Of a stretch of DNA of 64,000 nt, positions 20,300 to 30,584 are shown piece after piece. A model generated the notes under the pieces. The model ran no database searches. It was not told the DNA's origin and saw nothing but the letters and a program-made list of their open reading frames with translations. Every line of letters begins with the position of its first letter. Within the stretch, counting starts at the first letter, position 1. Origin of the DNA: a bacterium (GTDB lineage: Bacteria; Hinthialibacterota; Hinthialibacteria; Hinthialibacterales; Hinthialibacteraceae); the NCBI GenBank assembly GCA_016125385.1, contig WGLV01000051.1:56570-120569 (forward strand), in the 5' to 3' direction. Both the position numbers and the translations under genes were made by a program.

Positions 20300-22489
20300 A
20301 TGTGGAAACCAGTATTCACACTGGGGATAGCAGTATTGTTTTCCGTCGCCGCCGCCGCGCAGGAACCGGTAGGAGAATACACGAACCATATTGACATCGG
20401 AGAGCCTAATATCCCGGGTACAGCTTCTTTTGCGGACGGCAAATACACGATTGAAGGCGGAGGCGCCACAATCGGCCGACAGAGTTTCGTCGACCAGTTC
20501 CATTTTGTTTACAAAGAGCTTTCGGGCAGTTTTTCCATCGTCACCGATCCTGTTTTCATCGAGTTGAATGGCGAAGGTGGTCCGATGATACGTCAGGACC
20601 TCGATCCGGATTCGGCCCACGTTTCCTGGTTACGAACCGGCCCCACCTTGCCCAGCGGCGGCAACACCAACGCAGCCGATGGTTCGGTGTTTCCTCATTT
20701 CCGTTCACTGAAGGGCGGCGGAACCATCGTTGACGGCGACCCGGAACCAGGTGGATTCACTGATAACAACGTAGGTCCGATCCGTCTCGACCGCATCGGC
20801 AACTCGTTTTACTTTTACACGATGAACACCGCCGGCGGCTGGGTGCTGGTTCAGGACGAAATTGTGCCCATGGCGGAAAAGGTTTTCGCGGGGATCGCCC
20901 TGACCGCCAACAACGCCGATGGTTTGGCATTGGTCGAATTTGAGAGCAACGAAATTAATCTGTTACCGCTGTGGGTAGGGCGCTCGATTCCTGTGGATGG
21001 CTGGCAGAGCGGCGCCACATTCACCGTCACCGTAACGGCAAAGGCGCGCAGTTCAGTCAATGCGAGCGTAACCGAAAAAGCGCCTCGTCTTGCAACGATT
21101 TCCAACGTAAAAGTCAGCACTGGAACCGTGAGTTCCAATCCCTCAAAGGGTACGATCAACTGGTCGCTGCCCAATTTCTCCAGTGAAGCCACATTGACCT
21201 ATGACATCACGCTGCCCAACCGAAAATCTGGTTCATGGCAGGGTGTATTCAATGACGGCGTAAACCCTCAAAGTTGGATCGGGGGAGACGCGGTTTTGCC
21301 GAAAAAGCCGGTATTTAAAACTGATCCTGCTCCGGTTCAAATCAGTTCGAACAAGCCGACGATTATCCAGATTGAAGATATGATGCATCGGCCTGACAAT
21401 CCAAACAATCGTCCGGGCCTCGCCCTGATGTTGAATCCGGAAGTGGAAAGCGGAATCGTCGCGGTCAACGTCACGGGTTCGGTGGGCGACTGGATTCAGA
21501 TTCCGGTTGTAATTCCTGCCGGCTACGGCGAGACGTACATGTTCGGCCGGGTGCGCGGCGAAGACGGCAACAGCGACTCGTTCTTCATCGACCTGGGTTA
21601 TGAACCGATCAGCGACAACCTGACGATCTGGGATTCCGGCGGCGGGAAATCATTCCATTACGATTGGGTTCTGAACCGCATTCCTGAAGATCCTCGTCCA
21701 TTCTCTCCGGATGCCGGAGAGCAATTGCTGTATATTTCTCCTCGCGAAGACAGCGCCAGCATCGACTGGATCGCCATCACCAACGACCCGAGCTTCCGTA
21801 CCGCCGCGCTGGATGAACTGACTGGTGAAATCATCGATCCATTCGCGGGTATCGTAGACAATCTCGGCATCTTCGACGCACGCGGCGACGTCGCGGAAGC
21901 GGGGAACGCCAACCTGGGCGCGGCAGGCAAGTCGGGCTATGACCCCAGCACGGGTGTATACAAACTGGTGGGCAGCGGCAACGACATCTGGAACGCGGCC
22001 GATAACTTCCACTTCATGTACAAGGAAGTGAGCGGCGACGTGAGCATTGAAGCGACGGTTTATCTCGATCCATTCAGCGGCGACGGTACCTGGTCAAAAG
22101 CGGGCGTGATGGTCCGTAACGACCTGACGCCAGGGTCAACCAACGCGTTAGGGCTGATCCGTACACAGGGCCGCGACTTTGGACGGCAATGGCGCCCTGT
22201 GGCTGATGGCTCCAGTTCATCCGTATCGACGTTGGTTTCAGGCTCGCTGGCCAGCCGGATCGGCCTGCAACGAGTGGGGAACAAAGTCACTTATTACTAC
22301 TATGACAACTTTACCGGTCAACGCGTTGACGATTATGTACAGGATGGGATCGAGTTTACCGATCCGGTCTACGTCGGCCTCGCGGTCACGGCGCACCAAG
22401 TCAATCAGTTGGCGATCGGTGAGTTCAGCGACGTGAAGATTACTGTCAACGGCGCGCCGGTCGGCGTCGGCGACTGGCAGTTGTATTGA
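20300..22489 (+). CDS. large secreted beta-sandwich protein (DUF1349/laminin-G-like C-terminal module), tandem paralogue 1
   Basis: Start reassigned to MWKPVFTLGIAVLFSVAAAAQ with SD gggagga; FHFMYKEVSGDVSIEATVYLDPFSGDGTWSKAGVMVRNDLTPGS. Confidence 0.75.
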   Translation: MWKPVFTLGIAVLFSVAAAAQEPVGEYTNHIDIGEPNIPGTASFADGKYTIEGGGATIGRQSFVDQFHFVYKELSGSFSIVTDPVFIELNGEGGPMIRQDLDPDSAHVSWLRTGPTLPSGGNTNAADGSVFPHFRSLKGGGTIVDGDPEPGGFTDNNVGPIRLDRIGNSFYFYTMNTAGGWVLVQDEIVPMAEKVFAGIALTANNADGLALVEFESNEINLLPLWVGRSIPVDGWQSGATFTVTVTAKARSSVNASVTEKAPRLATISNVKVSTGTVSSNPSKGTINWSLPNFSSEATLTYDITLPNRKSGSWQGVFNDGVNPQSWIGGDAVLPKKPVFKTDPAPVQISSNKPTIIQIEDMMHRPDNPNNRPGLALMLNPEVESGIVAVNVTGSVGDWIQIPVVIPAGYGETYMFGRVRGEDGNSDSFFIDLGYEPISDNLTIWDSGGGKSFHYDWVLNRIPEDPRPFSPDAGEQLLYISPREDSASIDWIAITNDPSFRTAALDELTGEIIDPFAGIVDNLGIFDARGDVAEAGNANLGAAGKSGYDPSTGVYKLVGSGNDIWNAADNFHFMYKEVSGDVSIEATVYLDPFSGDGTWSKAGVMVRNDLTPGSTNALGLIRTQGRDFGRQWRPVADGSSSSVSTLVSGSLASRIGLQRVGNKVTYYYYDNFTGQRVDDYVQDGIEFTDPVYVGLAVTAHQVNQLAIGEFSDVKITVNGAPVGVGDWQLY

Positions 22490-22514
22490 GTTACGCGTCA
22501 TACACATGGAACAC

Positions 22515-22548
22515 GGGGCGAGCGGAGCGATCCGCTCGCCCTTTCTTT
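22515..22548 (+). terminator. Rho-independent terminator
   Basis: GGGGCGAGCGGAgcgaTCCGCTCGCCC followed by TTTCTTT; duplicated at 24911. Confidence 0.8.
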
Positions 22549-22704
22549 AATAACAGTAAAAAAACAAGATTAATATACTTATAAAAAACCCTCTTCCCTT
22601 CTCGATTCAATTCGTGTAACAATATCGCACTTTCATGAGGTTCTACTATCCGCACCGGGAAATTCCGGGCGGATCATTTTTTACCTTTGATGGGAGGATT
22701 TATC

Positions 22705-24885
22705 ATGTGGAAACCAGTTTTAACACTGGGTATGGTTGTATTGTTATCCGTCGCCGTCACCGCACAGGAACCCGTAGGTGACTTCACCGATCACATCGAC
22801 ATCGGAGAACCCTCGGTCCCCGGTTCCGCGGATTACGCCGACGGGACCTACACGCTTGAAGGCGGCGGAGCCACGATCGGACGCCGGAGTTTCGTCGATC
22901 AGTTTCATTACGCCTACAAGCAGATCTCCGGCAGTTTCTCGATCGTCACCGACCCCGTGTTCATCGACGTGAACGGCGAGGCCGGCCCGATGATTCGAGA
23001 GGACCTGGACCCGGATTCGGTTCACGTATCATGGCTGCGCATGGGTCCGACCGTACTCGGCAGCAACACCAACGCGGCCGATGGATCGATGTTCCCGCAT
23101 TTCCGTTCGGTCAAAGGCAGCGTGACCATCGTGGACGGCGACCCCGAGCCGGGTGGATTCACCGATAACAACGTGGGTCCGGTCCGTCTCGACCGCATCG
23201 GCAACTCGTTTTATTTCTACACCATGAACAACGCCGGAGACTGGGTGCTGGTTCAGGATGAAATCGTGCCCATGCCTGAAAACGTCTACGTCGGTCTGGC
23301 GCTGACCGCGAACTCGGCGAACGCGCTGGGCTGGGTCGAGTTTGAAAGCAACGAACTGAACCTGCTGCCGCTGTGGGTGGGCCGTTCGGTTCCGATCGAC
23401 GATTGGCAGAGCGGCGCGACCATCACCGTCACCGTGACGGCCAAGGCGCGCAGCGCGGTGAATGGAACCGTGACGGAAAAGGTTCCGCGTCTGTCGACCC
23501 TGGCGAACGTGAAGGTGAGCGCGGGAACGGTTAAATCGGACGCCGCCAAGGGCACGATCAACTGGACGCTGCCCGCGAACTTCTCCAGCGAAGCCACCCT
23601 GACTTATGACATCACGCTGCCCAACCGCAAATCGGGCTCGTGGCAGGGCTTCTTCAATGATGGTGTGAATCGGCAGAGCTGGATCGGCGGCGACTCGGTG
23701 TTGCCCAAGCATCCGGCGTTTCCCACCAGCGCGCCCACGGTTCAACTCGATTCGAGCAAGCCGGTCATCGTTCAGATTGAAGACATGGTTCCGCGCGCCG
23801 ATAACCCGCCCGGATTCGGCGTGATGGCGTATCCCGAAGTGGAAAGCGGAATCGTAGTGGGTACTCACACCGGAACCGTCGGTCAATGGCTCGAGATTCC
23901 CGTCAACGTACCCGCCGGATACGGCACGGTGTACATGTTCGGCCGAGTGCGCGGCGAAGACGGAAACAGCGACTCGTTCCATCTCGATTTTGGCGTGGAG
24001 CCCGCGGGTGACAATACTTCGTATTGGGCATCGGGCGGCGGTAAATCGATGCACTACGACTGGGTAAGAAACAATGTTCCCGAAGACCCGCGTCCATTCG
24101 CGGTCGAGGCGGGAGTACACACGCTCTACATCGGGCCGCGTGAAGACGGCGCCAGCATCGACTGGGTCGCCTTCACCAACGACCCGGCGTTCAAGACCGC
24201 CGCGCTGGACGAGCTGACCGGCGAGGTCATAAATCCCTTCGCGGGCATCACCAGCAATCTCGGCATCTTCGACGGCCGCCTCGACGTCGCCGAAGAAGGC
24301 GGAGCCAACCTGGGCGCGGCCGGCGATTCAGGCTATAACCCCGATACGGGCGTGTACAAGGTGGTGGGCAGCGGAAACGACATCTGGAACGCGGCCGATA
24401 ACTTCCACTTCATGTACAAGGAACTGAGCGGCGATGTCTCGATTGAAGTCACCGTCGACCTCGACCCGTTCAGCGGCGACGGGACATGGTCGAAAGCCGG
24501 TCCGATGATCCGCAACGACCTGACGCCGGGCTCCGCCAACGCGTTCGGCTTGATCCGTACGCAGGGCCGCGACTTCGGGCGGCAGTGGCGCACCTCCGCC
24601 GACGTGGCGAGCGAATCGGATCCGAATCCGCTTCCTGGTTCTCTGACCAACCGAATCGGCCTGCAGCGCGCGGGAGGCACGGTGACGTATTATTATTACG
24701 ACAGCAACACCGGCCAGCGCGTTGACGACATCGTTCGGGAAGGCATCGAATACACCGATCCGGTATACGTCGGTCTCGCGGTGACGGCTCACACGGTCAA
24801 CCAGCTGGCGATCGGCCAGTTCAGCGACGTGACGATCCTTGTCAACGGCGCGCCGGTCGGCGTCGGCGACTGGCAGTTGTATTGA
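22705..24885 (+). CDS. large secreted beta-sandwich protein, tandem paralogue 2
   Basis: Start MWKPVLTLGMVVLLSVAVTAQ with SD gggagga; about the same length and sequence as 20300-22489. Confidence 0.75.
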   Translation: MWKPVLTLGMVVLLSVAVTAQEPVGDFTDHIDIGEPSVPGSADYADGTYTLEGGGATIGRRSFVDQFHYAYKQISGSFSIVTDPVFIDVNGEAGPMIREDLDPDSVHVSWLRMGPTVLGSNTNAADGSMFPHFRSVKGSVTIVDGDPEPGGFTDNNVGPVRLDRIGNSFYFYTMNNAGDWVLVQDEIVPMPENVYVGLALTANSANALGWVEFESNELNLLPLWVGRSVPIDDWQSGATITVTVTAKARSAVNGTVTEKVPRLSTLANVKVSAGTVKSDAAKGTINWTLPANFSSEATLTYDITLPNRKSGSWQGFFNDGVNRQSWIGGDSVLPKHPAFPTSAPTVQLDSSKPVIVQIEDMVPRADNPPGFGVMAYPEVESGIVVGTHTGTVGQWLEIPVNVPAGYGTVYMFGRVRGEDGNSDSFHLDFGVEPAGDNTSYWASGGGKSMHYDWVRNNVPEDPRPFAVEAGVHTLYIGPREDGASIDWVAFTNDPAFKTAALDELTGEVINPFAGITSNLGIFDGRLDVAEEGGANLGAAGDSGYNPDTGVYKVVGSGNDIWNAADNFHFMYKELSGDVSIEVTVDLDPFSGDGTWSKAGPMIRNDLTPGSANAFGLIRTQGRDFGRQWRTSADVASESDPNPLPGSLTNRIGLQRAGGTVTYYYYDSNTGQRVDDIVREGIEYTDPVYVGLAVTAHTVNQLAIGQFSDVTILVNGAPVGVGDWQLY

Positions 24886-24910
24886 GTTACGCGTCATACC
24901 CATGAAAAAC

Positions 24911-24944
24911 GGGGCGAGCGGAGCGATCCGCCCGCCCTTTTTCA
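24911..24944 (+). terminator. Rho-independent terminator (paralogous copy)
   Basis: GGGGCGAGCGGAgcgaTCCGCCCGCCCTTTTT. Confidence 0.8.
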
Positions 24945-25056
24945 TGTCCGGCTGAAAATCACGCCTGCTTCCGTTTCATTCCGGCGCGGTTACAATAAAA
25001 ACTCTTCAACCTGCCATGCCTGCTTGTGACGTAGATTTCCGGAACGGAGAAATTCG

Positions 25057-26118
25057 ATGTCCGACGTACTGCACCCCCCGTTGACGCAAGACCTTCACGT
25101 GGTCAACGTGACGCCGCTCGATTCGCCCGCGTCGCTGAAAAAAGAGCTTCCACTTGAAGCCGTGAACGCGGAATTCGTGGATGAATCGCGCAAGACGCTG
25201 AAAAAAATACTACTGAAAAAAGATCCGCGCATGATGTTGATCGTGGGCCCCTGCTCGATCCACGACGAAGAAGGCGCGCTCGACTACGCGAAACGGCTGA
25301 AGGCGTTAAGCGATGAAGTGAGCGACAAGTTCGTGATTCTGATGCGCGTGTATTTTGAAAAACCCCGCACCACCACCGGCTGGAAGGGTCTCATCAGCGA
25401 TCCGCACATGAACGGAACCTCCGACCTGGCGTTCGGGCTGAAAAAAGCGCGCGAAATTCTGACCCGCGTAACGGAACTGGGGTTGCCGGCCGCCACTGAA
25501 TTTCTCGATCCGATCATTCCTCAATACATCTCGGACCTGATCGCGTGGGCCGCGATCGGGGCGCGTACCACCGAATCGCAAACGCACCGCGAAATGGCGA
25601 GCGGTCTTTCGATGCCGGTTGGCTATAAAAACAATACCGACGGCAACCTCGAAGTCGCCTTTAACGCGATGAAATCAGCGCGCGCTCCGCACAGTTTCGT
25701 CGGCATCGATCAGGAAGGGCGCACCGCCATCATCAATACCAGCGGCAACGTGTGGGGTCATATCATCCTGCGCGGCGGCGGCGGGCGAGGCAACTACGAT
25801 CCGGAAAGCGTCAAACAGGCGCTGGACGGATTGCGCGCGGCCAAACTGCCCGAGCTGATCATGGTCGATTGCAGCCACGCCAATTCAGGTAAAAAAATAG
25901 AAAATCAGGAAGTCGTCTGGAAGGACGGCATCCGCCAGCGGCGGGAAGGAAACGACGCCATCGTCGGGCTGATGCTGGAGAGCAACATCCATGAAGGCAA
26001 CCAGCCGATTCCAGACGATCTCTCACAATTAAAGTACGGCGTTTCAGTAACCGACGCCTGCATTAACTGGCAAACCACGGAGGAGCTGATCCGCTGGGCG
26101 CATCAGCAGTTCTCGTAA
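25057..26118 (+). CDS. 3-deoxy-7-phosphoheptulonate synthase (class I DAHP synthase)
   Basis: MLIVGPCSIHDEEGALDYAKRL, RVYFEKPRTTTGWKGLISDPHMNGT, GARTTESQTHREMASGLSMPVGYKNNTDG. Confidence 0.96.
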   Translation: MSDVLHPPLTQDLHVVNVTPLDSPASLKKELPLEAVNAEFVDESRKTLKKILLKKDPRMMLIVGPCSIHDEEGALDYAKRLKALSDEVSDKFVILMRVYFEKPRTTTGWKGLISDPHMNGTSDLAFGLKKAREILTRVTELGLPAATEFLDPIIPQYISDLIAWAAIGARTTESQTHREMASGLSMPVGYKNNTDGNLEVAFNAMKSARAPHSFVGIDQEGRTAIINTSGNVWGHIILRGGGGRGNYDPESVKQALDGLRAAKLPELIMVDCSHANSGKKIENQEVVWKDGIRQRREGNDAIVGLMLESNIHEGNQPIPDDLSQLKYGVSVTDACINWQTTEELIRWAHQQFS

Positions 26119-26149
26119 CCGGTCTCGAGTCCAGATCAATTTCGTCATT

Positions 26150-26176
26150 AAAAAAGCCCCTTTGACAGGGGCTTTT
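26150..26176. terminator. bidirectional terminator between convergent DAHP synthase and mnmA
   Basis: AAAAAAGCCCCtttgacaGGGGCTTTTGTTTT. Confidence 0.85.
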
Positions 26177-26200
26177 GTTTTACAGGGAAGAACGCGTCTG

Positions 26201-27271
26201 TCACGAAACGCGGCGGGGCGGAAGGATCATGCCGCCTCCGAGAATTTCATCACCACGAGAAACCACCAGCGCCTGACCGGGCGCGACTCCGAACTGCGGT
26301 TCGTCGAATTCCAGCGTGAAAAGAGAGCCGTCCACGTTCGTCACCACCGCTTCGGCGGGAACGTGACGCGAGCGGATTTGACCCAGCACGCGATCGCCCG
26401 CCACCGGGGGATGAATCCATCGCGCGGATGTCGCGGTAACGGAGCGCTCGCCCAGTTCTTCCTTCGTACCGACCACGACGGCATTGTTGCGGGCGTCGAG
26501 CTCAAGCACGTACCACGGCCCGCCCGACAGTCCCAGCCCGCGGCGCTGGCCCACCGTGTATCCAGTCAATCCCTGATGAACGCCGAGTTCATTGCCCCGC
26601 CGGTCGACGATGGGCCCGGGGCGGCTCTCGACGCGGCCCGCAAGAAACTCGGTATACGAACGGCCGAGCGTAAAACAGATTTCCTGGCTCTCCTCTTTGT
26701 CGGCCGTGGCGAGTCCCACGGTCCGCGCCTGCTCACGCACTTCGGGCTTGGTGAGCCCGCCTAACGGGAACAGGATGTTTTTAAGCAGGTCTTTGCGGAC
26801 GCCGTAAAGGTAGTAACTCTGATCCTTCTCGCGATACGCAGCGCGCATGAGATGAGGCTCGCCGTCTTCATCCACAAAAACGCGGGCGTAATGACCGGTG
26901 GCGACGCGATCGCATCCCCACTGGCGGGCGAGTTCAAAGGCCTCTTCAAAGCGGACGAAGCTGTTGCAGCGTACGCAGGGGTTGGGCGTCAGCCCTGCTT
27001 CGTAACTCCGGATGAATGGAACGATGACCTTCTGGTTGAACTCGGGCGCGGTGTTGACCGTGTAATGTTCAACACCCAGCGAAGCCGCGATGCGCCGGGC
27101 GTCGCGCACGTCGCCGAACGAACAACACCCCCCGCTCATCTCGCGGGTCGGCTCGGCGTCGAGCTGTTTCATGGTGGCGCCAACCACCTGAAAACCCTGC
27201 TCGATCAGCATGGCGCCGGCGACGCTGCTGTCGACGCCGCCGCTCATTAACAGTAAGACGTTCTCTGACAT
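26201..27271 (-). CDS. mnmA: tRNA-specific 2-thiouridylase MnmA
   Basis: Start reassigned to MSENVLLLMSGGVDSSVAGAMLIEQG; TPNPCVRCNSFVRFE, GHYARV, LTGYTVGQRRGLGLSG. Confidence 0.94.
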   Translation of the reverse strand: MSENVLLLMSGGVDSSVAGAMLIEQGFQVVGATMKQLDAEPTREMSGGCCSFGDVRDARRIAASLGVEHYTVNTAPEFNQKVIVPFIRSYEAGLTPNPCVRCNSFVRFEEAFELARQWGCDRVATGHYARVFVDEDGEPHLMRAAYREKDQSYYLYGVRKDLLKNILFPLGGLTKPEVREQARTVGLATADKEESQEICFTLGRSYTEFLAGRVESRPGPIVDRRGNELGVHQGLTGYTVGQRRGLGLSGGPWYVLELDARNNAVVVGTKEELGERSVTATSARWIHPPVAGDRVLGQIRSRHVPAEAVVTNVDGSLFTLEFDEPQFGVAPGQALVVSRGDEILGGGMILPPRRVS

Positions 27272-27420
27272 CGTTTGTCTTATTTCCCATCGATTGAATG
27301 AAACGCCATTCATTATACCCGACGATCGGCGAGAGGCGGCTAGGGTCAGCCGAAAAAGCATGATATCGTTGACAAGACGCGGAAACCGCGTACTCATTCC
27401 ATAATCTGGAGGAGGATGAG

Positions 27421-28131
27421 ATGAAGATTTCATTGAGAACCGCCGCGTTGGCGGGATTCGCCCTGATGATGACCAGCGCCAGTTTCATCCAGTTCGCTCA
27501 CGCCGCCGATTCGGATATGCCCATCGTCTATCAGGAAGATTTCGAAGATGGCTCCGCCGACGGCTGGGAACCGACCGACCCCGCCGCGTGGAAAGTGATC
27601 GACGAAAACGGCAACAAAGTCTACAGCCAGTTCCAGGCCAGCAAGTATGAACCGCCGGTGCGGTCGCCGTTTAACATTTCGTGGATTAAAGACCTGTGGG
27701 TATCGGATTGCGTAATCGACGTGTGGATGAAATCGACCGCCCGCGAATACGGCCATCGCGACATGTGCGTCTTCTTTAACGCGCAAGACGCAACGCACTT
27801 TTATTACACCCACATCGCCCCCGCTCCGCCCGACGATCAGCACGCCAATAAAATCATGATCGTCAACGGCGAACCACGCCTGAACATCTGCACGAAAACC
27901 AACCCCGGCATCCATTGGGAAGACGATACGTATTATCACGTGCGCGTGGTGAGAGACACCAAATCGGGGACGATCAAAGTCTATTGGAACGACATGGACA
28001 ACACCATTCAGGAAGCCAAAGATACGACCTTCACCTTCGGACGCATCGGCTTCGGGACTTTCGACGATACCGGCTGCATCGACAACATTACGATTCGCGG
28101 GATCAAGGAAAATCCTTCCAGCACAAAATAA
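27421..28131 (+). CDS. secreted LamG/DUF1080-like protein
   Basis: Signal peptide (MKISLRTAALAGFALMMTSASFIQFAHAADS); beta-sandwich-like QEDFEDGSADGWEP...TFGRIGFGTFDDTGCIDNITIRG; SD ggaggagg. Confidence 0.7.
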   Translation: MKISLRTAALAGFALMMTSASFIQFAHAADSDMPIVYQEDFEDGSADGWEPTDPAAWKVIDENGNKVYSQFQASKYEPPVRSPFNISWIKDLWVSDCVIDVWMKSTAREYGHRDMCVFFNAQDATHFYYTHIAPAPPDDQHANKIMIVNGEPRLNICTKTNPGIHWEDDTYYHVRVVRDTKSGTIKVYWNDMDNTIQEAKDTTFTFGRIGFGTFDDTGCIDNITIRGIKENPSSTK

Positions 28132-28344
28132 CGCGAGCCGGCGCGAGCCGTCTCCCCAAATCACAAAAACAGCATTACCATGATGAAAAAAGGCGGGCTT
28201 CGGCCCGCCTCGTTCATGTATTGGCGATCAGGCCGCCGTTTGAATCGTTGGAGATGAACAACGCTTCTTTTCCATGATTTTCACGGATTGAATCCTGGTT
28301 CAGAATTATCCTATTTTTGATACCCGCTTTAACAGGAAGATTGA

Positions 28345-29055
28345 ATGACGGACAACGAAATCCAGAACCCGCAGACCGAACCGGAAGCAACGCCCGCCGA
28401 AGAAGCGGAGGCTACGAACGCCATTGCGGCGGAAGCGGTTGAGACGCCATCCGACAGCGGCGGCGAACCGGGCGAACCTCGGAAGAAGCGCCGCCGATGG
28501 ATGGCCTACCGTTTTGATGAAGCAAAGCCGCCGATGGCGAAATTCGATCTGGAACCGGTAACCGATATTCCGATCCGGCTGGCGGTGGAAGAAGGCGCGA
28601 TCCGCAACAAGCGCGACCTCACCGTGTATAAAACCACTGAGGACTGGCAGGAATTCGCCAAGGGTACGGTCATCATCGCGCAGGAAGAAATCGAAACCGG
28701 GCAACCGTTCGCGGTGTTCATCGGAGACGGGCGAAAAATCGCCGCGCTGGAGCGCAAACGCGCCGCGCAGGAAACCGAATCCACACAGGAAACGGCGTCC
28801 ACCGACCCCGCTCAAACCCCAAAAGCGGTAGAGGCCGCCGTGCACAAGGAACGTGGGATTCGTTCTACTCCCGCATCGACTATGCGGGAACTGCGCAAAC
28901 GCCGTTTACGCGCGAAACGGCGAGCGTTGGGAATCGACCGGGAAAAGCAGAATCAGCCGATGTCGCGCAAACGTCTTGAGTCGATTCATCGCCTTCAGCG
29001 CGAGGCCGAGCGGCAACATGCACGAGCGCGGAACAGGAAAAAGAAACGCGGTTAG
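28345..29055 (+). CDS. hypothetical charge-segregated protein (acidic N-terminus, Arg/Lys-rich C-terminus)
   Basis: N-terminal run EATPAEEAEATN; C-terminal RELRKRRLRAKRRALG...RHARARNRKKKRG-type tail. Confidence 0.6.
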   Translation: MTDNEIQNPQTEPEATPAEEAEATNAIAAEAVETPSDSGGEPGEPRKKRRRWMAYRFDEAKPPMAKFDLEPVTDIPIRLAVEEGAIRNKRDLTVYKTTEDWQEFAKGTVIIAQEEIETGQPFAVFIGDGRKIAALERKRAAQETESTQETASTDPAQTPKAVEAAVHKERGIRSTPASTMRELRKRRLRAKRRALGIDREKQNQPMSRKRLESIHRLQREAERQHARARNRKKKRG

Positions 29056-29078
29056 CGGACGGTTCGAACCGCCGCGAG

Positions 29079-29942
29079 TCAGTGGATCAGAACCAGATCG
29101 AGCAGGGTAAAACAGAAAAGGCCGATACTGATGGCGCCGTTCACGTTGAAGAAGGCGATGTTGATTCGGCCCACGTCATCCGGCCTGACGTAAAAGTGTT
29201 CAAACACAATCAGGGCGGCGAAACACGCAGCCCCGGCGTTATATACCCATCCCAATCCAGCGCTCGCGCCAAAGGCGAAAATAAACGCGATGCTGCCCGC
29301 GTGCAATAAAAACGCCGCACGCAGGGCGCCAAGCCTTCCCAACGCCACCACCAGCGAATGAAGACCCATCTTGCGGTCGAACTCTTCATCCAACAGCGCG
29401 TAGATCACGTCGAAGCCCGCCACCCATAACAGCACGCCCGCCGCCAGAATGAGCGGCGGCGCGTCGAAACGCCCGCGAACCGCGATCCAGGCGCCGATCG
29501 GCGCCACGCCCAGCGCCAGGCCGAGCACAAGATGACACAAGGCGCTGAACCGCTTGAAAAACGAGTATCCACAAACGATCAATAACGCGGCCGGCGCCAG
29601 CGCGAACGCGAGCGGATTGAGACGCCACGCGCCATAGAAAAACGCGGCCACGCTGACGAGAAAAAGCCCCATCGCTTCCATCCTCGATACTTTCCCAGCG
29701 GGAATGTGGCGATCACGGGTGCGGGGGTTTTGCGCATCAATGCGTGCGTCGACAAGGCGGTTAAAGGTCATCGCGCTGGTACGGGCGCCCACCATGCAGA
29801 GAAGAATCCATCCCGCCACGTCAAGCGGCAAGGCGCCGCCCGCCGCGGTGAATGCGCTCATGAAGGCGAAGGGCAAAGCGAAAACGGTGTGAGAAAACCG
29901 GACCAGCCCCAGATAATTTTTCAGCCGTTCGAAAGCGGACAT
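29079..29942 (-). CDS. ubiA: UbiA-family prenyltransferase
   Basis: TSAMTFNRLVDARIDAQNPRTRDRHIPAG (NxxxDxxxD) and DVIYALLDEEFDRKMGLHSL. Confidence 0.9.
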   Translation of the reverse strand: MSAFERLKNYLGLVRFSHTVFALPFAFMSAFTAAGGALPLDVAGWILLCMVGARTSAMTFNRLVDARIDAQNPRTRDRHIPAGKVSRMEAMGLFLVSVAAFFYGAWRLNPLAFALAPAALLIVCGYSFFKRFSALCHLVLGLALGVAPIGAWIAVRGRFDAPPLILAAGVLLWVAGFDVIYALLDEEFDRKMGLHSLVVALGRLGALRAAFLLHAGSIAFIFAFGASAGLGWVYNAGAACFAALIVFEHFYVRPDDVGRINIAFFNVNGAISIGLFCFTLLDLVLIH

Positions 29943-29948
29943 GGGGGG

Positions 29949-30584
29949 TCAGGACATCCGTTTCTGAGCCGCGACGGGCGTCAACTCGCCCCAGCCGCCG
30001 CCGATCAGGGTTTTGGCTTCAACGCCGACGTGTTGCAATACGCGCTGAACGATGAAATCGACCATATCGCTTACGCTTTGGGGACGGTGATAGAACCCCG
30101 GGCTGGCGGGCAGGATGATCGCTCCCACCTGCGACAGGGTCAGCATGTTCTGCAACTGGATCGTGCTGTAGGGGGTCTCTCTCGGAACCAGAATCAGCGG
30201 ACGGCGCTCTTTCAGCGCCACGTCGCCCATGCGGCCGATCAGATTTTCGGAGGTCCCCGACGCGAGGCGGCCCATCGTACCCATGCTGCATGGTGCGATA
30301 ATGACGGCGCGCAGATCGTATGAGCCGGAAGCGGGGGCGGCGCCGACATGGCTGAAGTGGTGATAGACGATCCACTCATATCGATTTTCGCCGAGGCCTT
30401 CGATCCGGCCGCTTTCGATGTCGATTTCGACGCCCTGTTCAAGCCGGGCGACCTGTACGGCGTTCGGCGAGATCGTCAGGTGAACGGTTATTTGACGCGC
30501 GGTCAGTTCTTCGAGCACGCGCAGGCCGATGATCACCCCACTGGCGCCGGTAATGGCAAGCCCGATTTTATCAGTCTGATTCAT
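29949..30584 (-). CDS. ubiX: flavin prenyltransferase UbiX
   Basis: GLAITGASGVIIGLRVLEEL, APCSMGTMGRLASGTSENLIGRMGDVALKERRPLILVPRETPYS. Confidence 0.93.
   Translation of the reverse strand: MNQTDKIGLAITGASGVIIGLRVLEELTARQITVHLTISPNAVQVARLEQGVEIDIESGRIEGLGENRYEWIVYHHFSHVGAAPASGSYDLRAVIIAPCSMGTMGRLASGTSENLIGRMGDVALKERRPLILVPRETPYSTIQLQNMLTLSQVGAIILPASPGFYHRPQSVSDMVDFIVQRVLQHVGVEAKTLIGGGWGELTPVAAQKRMS

Noticed and set aside
29061-29070. GGTTCGAACC resembling a tRNA T-arm
   Set aside because: No acceptor, D or anticodon stems at suitable positions; it is a short palindrome at a gene end.
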